Source: Xylophilus rhododendri
GTDB lineage: Bacteria; Pseudomonadota; Gammaproteobacteria; Burkholderiales; Burkholderiaceae_C
Assembly (NCBI RefSeq): GCF_009906855.1
Contig: NZ_CP047650.1
Span: forward strand, 1,860,001 to 1,924,000
Reading direction: 5' to 3'
Length of the DNA: 64,000 nt
Shown here: positions 60,597-64,000 of the stretch, piece by piece
How the letters are laid out: each line of letters starts with the position of its first letter
How positions within the stretch are numbered: the first letter of the stretch is position 1
Position numbers and translations under genes: made by a program
Notes under the pieces: model-generated
The model's input: the letters and a program-made list of their open reading frames with translations, nothing else
Database searches by the model: none
What the model was told of the DNA's origin: nothing

Positions 60597-62108
60597 TCAC
60601 TCTTCGACGAAGGCTTCTTCGCGCTTGTTCTTCACCGCGGGCAGCAGCACGATGATCAGCAGCAGCAGGGCGGCTGCCAGCAGGCCGGCCGAGATCGGAC
60701 GCTGCACGAACACCGACCAGCTGCCACGCGACAGCAGCAGCGCGCGGCGCAGGTTCTCTTCCATCATCGGGCCCAGGATGAAGCCCAGCAGCAGCGGTGC
60801 GGGTTCGCAGCCGAGCTTGTGGAAGATGTAGCCGATCACGCCGAAGGCACCCACCATCCAGATGTCGAAGGTGTTGTTGTTGGTCGAGTACACACCGATC
60901 GCGCAGAACAGGATGATCGACGGGAACAGGTACTTGTAGGGAACCGACAGCAGCTTGATCCACATGCCGATCAGCGGCAGGTTCAGCACGATCAGCATCG
61001 CGTTGCCGATCCACATCGAGGCGATCAGGCCCCAGAACAGTTCCGGGTTGCTGGTCATCACCTGCGGGCCGGGCTGGATGTTGTGGATGGTCATCGCACC
61101 CACCATCAGCGCCATCACCGCGTTGGGCGGAATGCCCAGCGTCAGCAGCGGGATGAAGGAGGTCTGAGCACCGGCGTTGTTGGCCGACTCGGGAGCCGCC
61201 ACGCCGCGGATGTTGCCTTGGCCGAAAGGAACTTCGCCGGGTTGCAGCTTGGTCTTCTTTTCGATCGTGTAGGCAGCGAAGGCCGCCAGCAGCGCGCCGC
61301 CGCCGGGCAGGATGCCCAGTGCTGCGCCGAGTGCCGTGCCGCGCAGCACGGCCGGGATCATGCGCTTGAAGTCTTCCTTGGTGGGGAACAGGCCCGACAC
61401 CTTGGCGGTGAACACTTCGCGGTCTTCTTCCGGGTTGGCCAGGTTGGCGATGATTTCGCCGTAGCCGAACACACCCATGGCGATGGCCACGAAGCCGATG
61501 CCGTCGGTCAGCTCAGGGATGTCGAAGGAGAAACGGGCGACACCCGAGTTCACGTCGGTACCCACCAGGCCCAGCAGCAGGCCCAGCACGATCATGGACA
61601 CGGCCTTGAGCAGCGAGCCAGAAGCCAGCACCACGGCGCCGATCAGGCCCAGGATCATCAGCGAGAAGTATTCGGCAGGACCGAACTTGAAGGCGACTTC
61701 GGTCAGCGGAGGTGCGAAGGCGGCCAGGATGATGGTGCCCACGCAGCCGGCGAAGAACGAACCCAGGCCGGCAGCCGCCAGCGCGGGACCCGCCCTGCCT
61801 CGCCGCGCCATCTGGTAGCCGTCGATCACGGTCACCACCGACGACGATTCGCCCGGCAGGTTCACCAGGATGGCGGTGGTGGAGCCGCCGTACTGGGCGC
61901 CGTAATAGATACCGGCCAGCATGATCAGCGCCGACACCGGGGGCAGTGCGTAGGTGGCGGGCAGCAGCATGGCGATGGTCGCCACCGGGCCGATGCCGGG
62001 GAGCACGCCGATCAGCGTGCCTAGGATACAGCCGATCAGGCAGTACAGCAGGTTGATCGGCGTGAAGGCCACGCCGAAACCCAGAGACAGGTGATTAATC
62101 AGGTCCAT
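60597..62108 (-). CDS. tctA: Tripartite tricarboxylate transporter large membrane subunit (TctA)
   Basis: TctA is the large membrane component of TTT solute uptake systems. The 503-residue product has about twelve membrane helices and the conserved motifs GVLPGIGPVATIAMLLP, YYGAQYGGSTTAILVNLPGE (split by residue choice) and LGILPGGGALLAAFAAY. The tctB gene lies 18 nt upstream. No tctC (the periplasmic binding protein) is in the window, so the substrate cannot be inferred. Confidence 0.94.
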   Translation of the reverse strand: MDLINHLSLGFGVAFTPINLLYCLIGCILGTLIGVLPGIGPVATIAMLLPATYALPPVSALIMLAGIYYGAQYGGSTTAILVNLPGESSSVVTVIDGYQMARRGRAGPALAAAGLGSFFAGCVGTIILAAFAPPLTEVAFKFGPAEYFSLMILGLIGAVVLASGSLLKAVSMIVLGLLLGLVGTDVNSGVARFSFDIPELTDGIGFVAIAMGVFGYGEIIANLANPEEDREVFTAKVSGLFPTKEDFKRMIPAVLRGTALGAALGILPGGGALLAAFAAYTIEKKTKLQPGEVPFGQGNIRGVAAPESANNAGAQTSFIPLLTLGIPPNAVMALMVGAMTIHNIQPGPQVMTSNPELFWGLIASMWIGNAMLIVLNLPLIGMWIKLLSVPYKYLFPSIILFCAIGVYSTNNNTFDIWMVGAFGVIGYIFHKLGCEPAPLLLGFILGPMMEENLRRALLLSRGSWSVFVQRPISAGLLAAALLLLIIVLLPAVKNKREEAFVEE

Positions 62109-62126
62109 GTTTTATCTCTCGCCGCT

Positions 62127-62615
62127 TCAGCCGGTGATGAAGGTGGGCCACACCTGCATCTGCAGCTTGAGGGCCCAGATGAAGGCGATGTAGCTGCCGA
62201 TGGCGAGCACGGTGGCCAGGATGATGGTGGGCACGAGCTTGAACTCGTTGCCGGCCATGCTGCCGATGATCACCAGGGCATAGATCGCGATGATCAGGCC
62301 CATGGCCGGCAGGCCGATGCTGGGCAGGCCGCCGAGCAGGATGCCGAACAGCAGGTTGGCGACGATCACGAAGCCCAGCGGCTTCCAGGCCCACTTGCCG
62401 ATCGGGTCGCCGGTCTCGGTTTCCACCGACATCGCCGTCATCGTCAGCACCGCGCCGAGGATGGCCATCAGGATGCCCAGCATCAACGGGAAATAGCCCG
62501 GGCCCATGCGGGCTCCCGAGCCAATCGTGTAGTTCGTCGCTCCCCACGCGAACCCGATGCCTACGATGAGGAACATCAGGCCGGAGAAAAAGTCTTTTTG
62601 ACTCTTGATCTTCAC
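62127..62615 (-). CDS. tctB: Tripartite tricarboxylate transporter small membrane subunit (TctB)
   Basis: TctB is the small four-helix membrane subunit paired with TctA. The 162-residue product has helices at about residues 10-26, 45-60, 80-98 and 105-155 and the family motif GPGYFPLMLGILMAILG. The start is a GTG at 62615 with GGAGAG upstream. No tctC lies upstream, unlike the usual tctCBA order. Confidence 0.88.
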   Translation of the reverse strand: MKIKSQKDFFSGLMFLIVGIGFAWGATNYTIGSGARMGPGYFPLMLGILMAILGAVLTMTAMSVETETGDPIGKWAWKPLGFVIVANLLFGILLGGLPSIGLPAMGLIIAIYALVIIGSMAGNEFKLVPTIILATVLAIGSYIAFIWALKLQMQVWPTFITG

Positions 62616-62946
62616 AGCTCTCTCCAAACACAAAAATTTGAGAATGGCGGATTGTGGGTTCGCAAAGTCACTTTCCCGATGTGGATTCCACCTACCGTGG
62701 ACCAAGGGAATTCCCGCAAGTTGGCGATAGGGCTATCGCAACGAGGGATGGGTTTCGCGCCGGCCGGCGGCCAGCAGGTGCGGGGCTTGCTCGACAAGTC
62801 GGCGCGGCTACGACCCTGGCCCCGCTGAGCTAGGCGGGCGGCTGAGCGGCCTTGCCAACGGGCGTCGAAGTGGGCCACGGCAAAGGGGAAGATCTTTGCT
62901 CCTCACGTGGGGCGGCCGCTTGCTCTTCACTTACAGCTATTCATCT
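62616..62946. other. Gap upstream of tctB
   Basis: This 331-nt stretch has no supported gene; in particular no tctC. It holds a GCGATAG-GG-CTATCGC palindrome at 62724-62739 and presumably the tctBA promoter. Open frames crossing it are not protein-like. Confidence 0.6.
62724..62739. promoter_or_regulatory. Palindrome upstream of tctBA
   Basis: A perfect 7-bp inverted repeat with a 2-nt spacer, 109 nt before the tctB start, in an otherwise gene-free gap. This looks like a repressor or activator operator. The regulator is not in the window. Confidence 0.45.
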
Positions 62947-63294
62947 TCAATCGCAAGACTTGGCTTCCCTCGGGATCAATCCACACTGGCCCGGCACCTC
63001 CACCAATTGACCATTGGCTTGCAGTTCCAAGCACGGCGTTTTCGGCATCAGCACTTCCACCGGAATCGAGAATCTCCGAGGCGTCAAGGGAATTTTGTTG
63101 GGCGTCTTGCGGCGCTCCTGCATGCAGATCACGCTTTTCTGCCGCTCATAGCCCGAAGGTGTGAATACCGGCGGGTCGGAGTTCTTGGCCTCCTGGCCCA
63201 AGGGCGCCGTCAAGGACTCGCAACCGCATAGTGCAAACAGCAGGCCCAGGGCGGGGCGGCGAAAAATAAACAATAAGAAATTCACGACGGACAT
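62947..63294 (-). CDS. Possible small lipoprotein
   Basis: The open frame of 115 residues begins with a hydrophobic segment ending in LFALCGC, which fits a lipoprotein signal (LCGC lipobox). The rest is polar with several further Cys (CMQERR, PCLEL, GQCGL, SCD). No clear ribosome-binding site is seen and no family is recognised. Base composition is lower in GC than the window. It may be real but is the least certain gene listed. Confidence 0.45.
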   Translation of the reverse strand: MSVVNFLLFIFRRPALGLLFALCGCESLTAPLGQEAKNSDPPVFTPSGYERQKSVICMQERRKTPNKIPLTPRRFSIPVEVLMPKTPCLELQANGQLVEVPGQCGLIPREAKSCD

Positions 63295-63677
63295 TCACAA
63301 GCAGCCGATGAGACACGCAGGCATCATTGCTTCAGACGACAATTAACGCAAGTGAACACTCACAATTTATTCATCTCGATTCAATCTATATCTATCGCCT
63401 TTCTGCAATTTGCATGGAAGTCAATCATTCCCATTTTTGTAGCGCGGTTCGTTCGTAACCCGACCTGCGACGCAAGACCAGCACGTCGAAAACCATTTAG
63501 CGCCAATATCTGTTTAGGGTGGGCTGGCGGATCGCCAAATTCAGCGTCTCGAGCCCGAATTCGCGACCCGCAATAGCCCTGGAAAACGAGCGCCGGCCAG
63601 TTCGGTTTATTTTTGAATAATTTTATTCAGAAAGAAATGCCGGCTTGCCCCAGGACCTGTACTTAGCGCCCGACCGC
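63295..63677. other. Low-GC gap before the ATPase gene
   Basis: This 383-nt stretch is markedly lower in GC than the rest of the window. It contains an AT-rich inverted repeat (TGAATAA-TT-TTATTCA at 63614-63629) 49 nt after the ATPase gene stop. A 74-codon plus-strand frame at 63352-63576 is not protein-like. I see no other feature. Confidence 0.55.
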
Positions 63678-64000
63678 TTATTCGCCCGTATCCAGCGGCG
63701 GCGTGGTCGCCAGTATTTCCGGCAGCGTGGTCAGCCCTTCGGCCACCCGCAGCGCACCGGCCAGCCGCAGGGGCCGCATGCCGTCGGCGATCGCCTGGCG
63801 CCGCAGCGCGCCAATCACCGGCTCCTTGTTGACCTTGTCCTTGAAGACTTCGCTGACGGTCAGCAGTTCGTACAGGCCCATGCGGCCGCGGTAGCCGGTC
63901 ATGCGGCATTCCACGCAGCCCACGGGTTTGTAGGGCTGGTAGCCGCCGCTGAGTTTCCAGGGCTTCATGGCGGCGGCCAGGCTTTCGCGGGAGGCCGCGT
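63678..64000 (-). CDS. GspE/PilB-type secretion ATPase, C-terminal part (cut by window edge)
   Basis: These ATPases power type II secretion or type IV pilus assembly. Only the last 107 codons are visible. They include the zinc-site part GCVECRMTGYRGRMGLYELL (two of the four Cys) and the terminal LTTLPEILATTPP. The N-terminal and Walker regions lie right of the window. GspE and PilB cannot be told apart from this piece. The tail is ordinary. Confidence 0.85.
   Translation of the reverse strand, partial: AASRESLAAAMKPWKLSGGYQPYKPVGCVECRMTGYRGRMGLYELLTVSEVFKDKVNKEPVIGALRRQAIADGMRPLRLAGALRVAEGLTTLPEILATTPPLDTGE

Noticed and set aside
63352..63576. 74-codon plus-strand frame in the low-GC gap
   Set aside because: No ribosome-binding site or family, and the composition does not look like protein.

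Overview
The window is GC-rich chromosomal DNA with the gene order of a betaproteobacterium, most likely Burkholderiales, family Comamonadaceae. That placement rests on the lepA-lepB-DUF4845-rnc-era-recO-pdxJ run, the fab cluster joined to an rpoE-rseA-rseB-mucD locus, a short H-NS protein, and the paired tctB/tctA genes. I cannot resolve the genus. I see no tRNA, rRNA, insertion sequence, prophage or CRISPR array. Most of the window is ordinary housekeeping and metabolic DNA.

Layout. 1-17.5 kb, minus strand: yceD(DUF177)-rpmF, then plsX-fabH-fabD-fabG-acpP-fabF (fatty-acid synthesis), a small membrane protein, rpoE-rseA-rseB-mucD (envelope stress), then after a terminator-bearing gap lepA-lepB-DUF4845-rnc-era-recO-pdxJ (translation, export, RNA processing, repair). 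17.5-22.1 kb: a plus-strand maf and an RsmI-like methyltransferase whose 3' end is out of frame, converging on minus-strand sppA, a Rieske protein, a HAD phosphatase and rluC. 22.1-26 kb: rne with a leader of about 600 nt and a long repetitive C-terminal region. 26.1-33.9 kb, plus strand: yaaA, a prolyl 4-hydroxylase-like oxygenase, queF, a bacteriophytochrome operon (heme oxygenase, photosensor kinase, single-domain receiver, and a protein resembling a degenerate kinase or histidine phosphotransferase), and an Nramp-related transporter.

33.9-43.5 kb, minus strand: topoisomerase IB, BluB, DinB, an FAD monooxygenase, a PAS-GGDEF-EAL protein, a Cys-rich small protein, and feoB/feoA behind a Fur-like box. 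43.6-53.9 kb: acnA, an H-NS protein, a CBS-domain membrane protein, apaH (plus), a RhlE-like helicase, a YpfJ-like zinc protease, a membrane diguanylate cyclase (plus) and a small membrane protein. 54-64 kb: dcd (frameshifted), guanine deaminase, an azoreductase divergent from a LysR regulator, an adenosine/adenine deaminase, an SDR, a DMT transporter, tctA/tctB without tctC, a possible lipoprotein in a lower-GC stretch, and the C-terminus of a GspE/PilB-type ATPase at the edge.

How the genes work together. Many neighbours overlap by 1-4 nt (ATGA, GTGA or TGATG), which points to translational coupling: rnc/era, recO/pdxJ, plsX/fabH, the small membrane gene/rpoE, the oxygenase/queF, bphO/bphP, receiver/phosphotransferase and feoA/feoB. 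The most interesting unit is the four-gene phytochrome operon at 28.7-32.6 kb, which looks like a complete light-driven phosphorelay ending in a Spo0B/ChpT-like protein. Two conserved genes (dcd and the methyltransferase) each carry what looks like a one-base deletion near the 3' end. This may mean sequencing error or recent decay.
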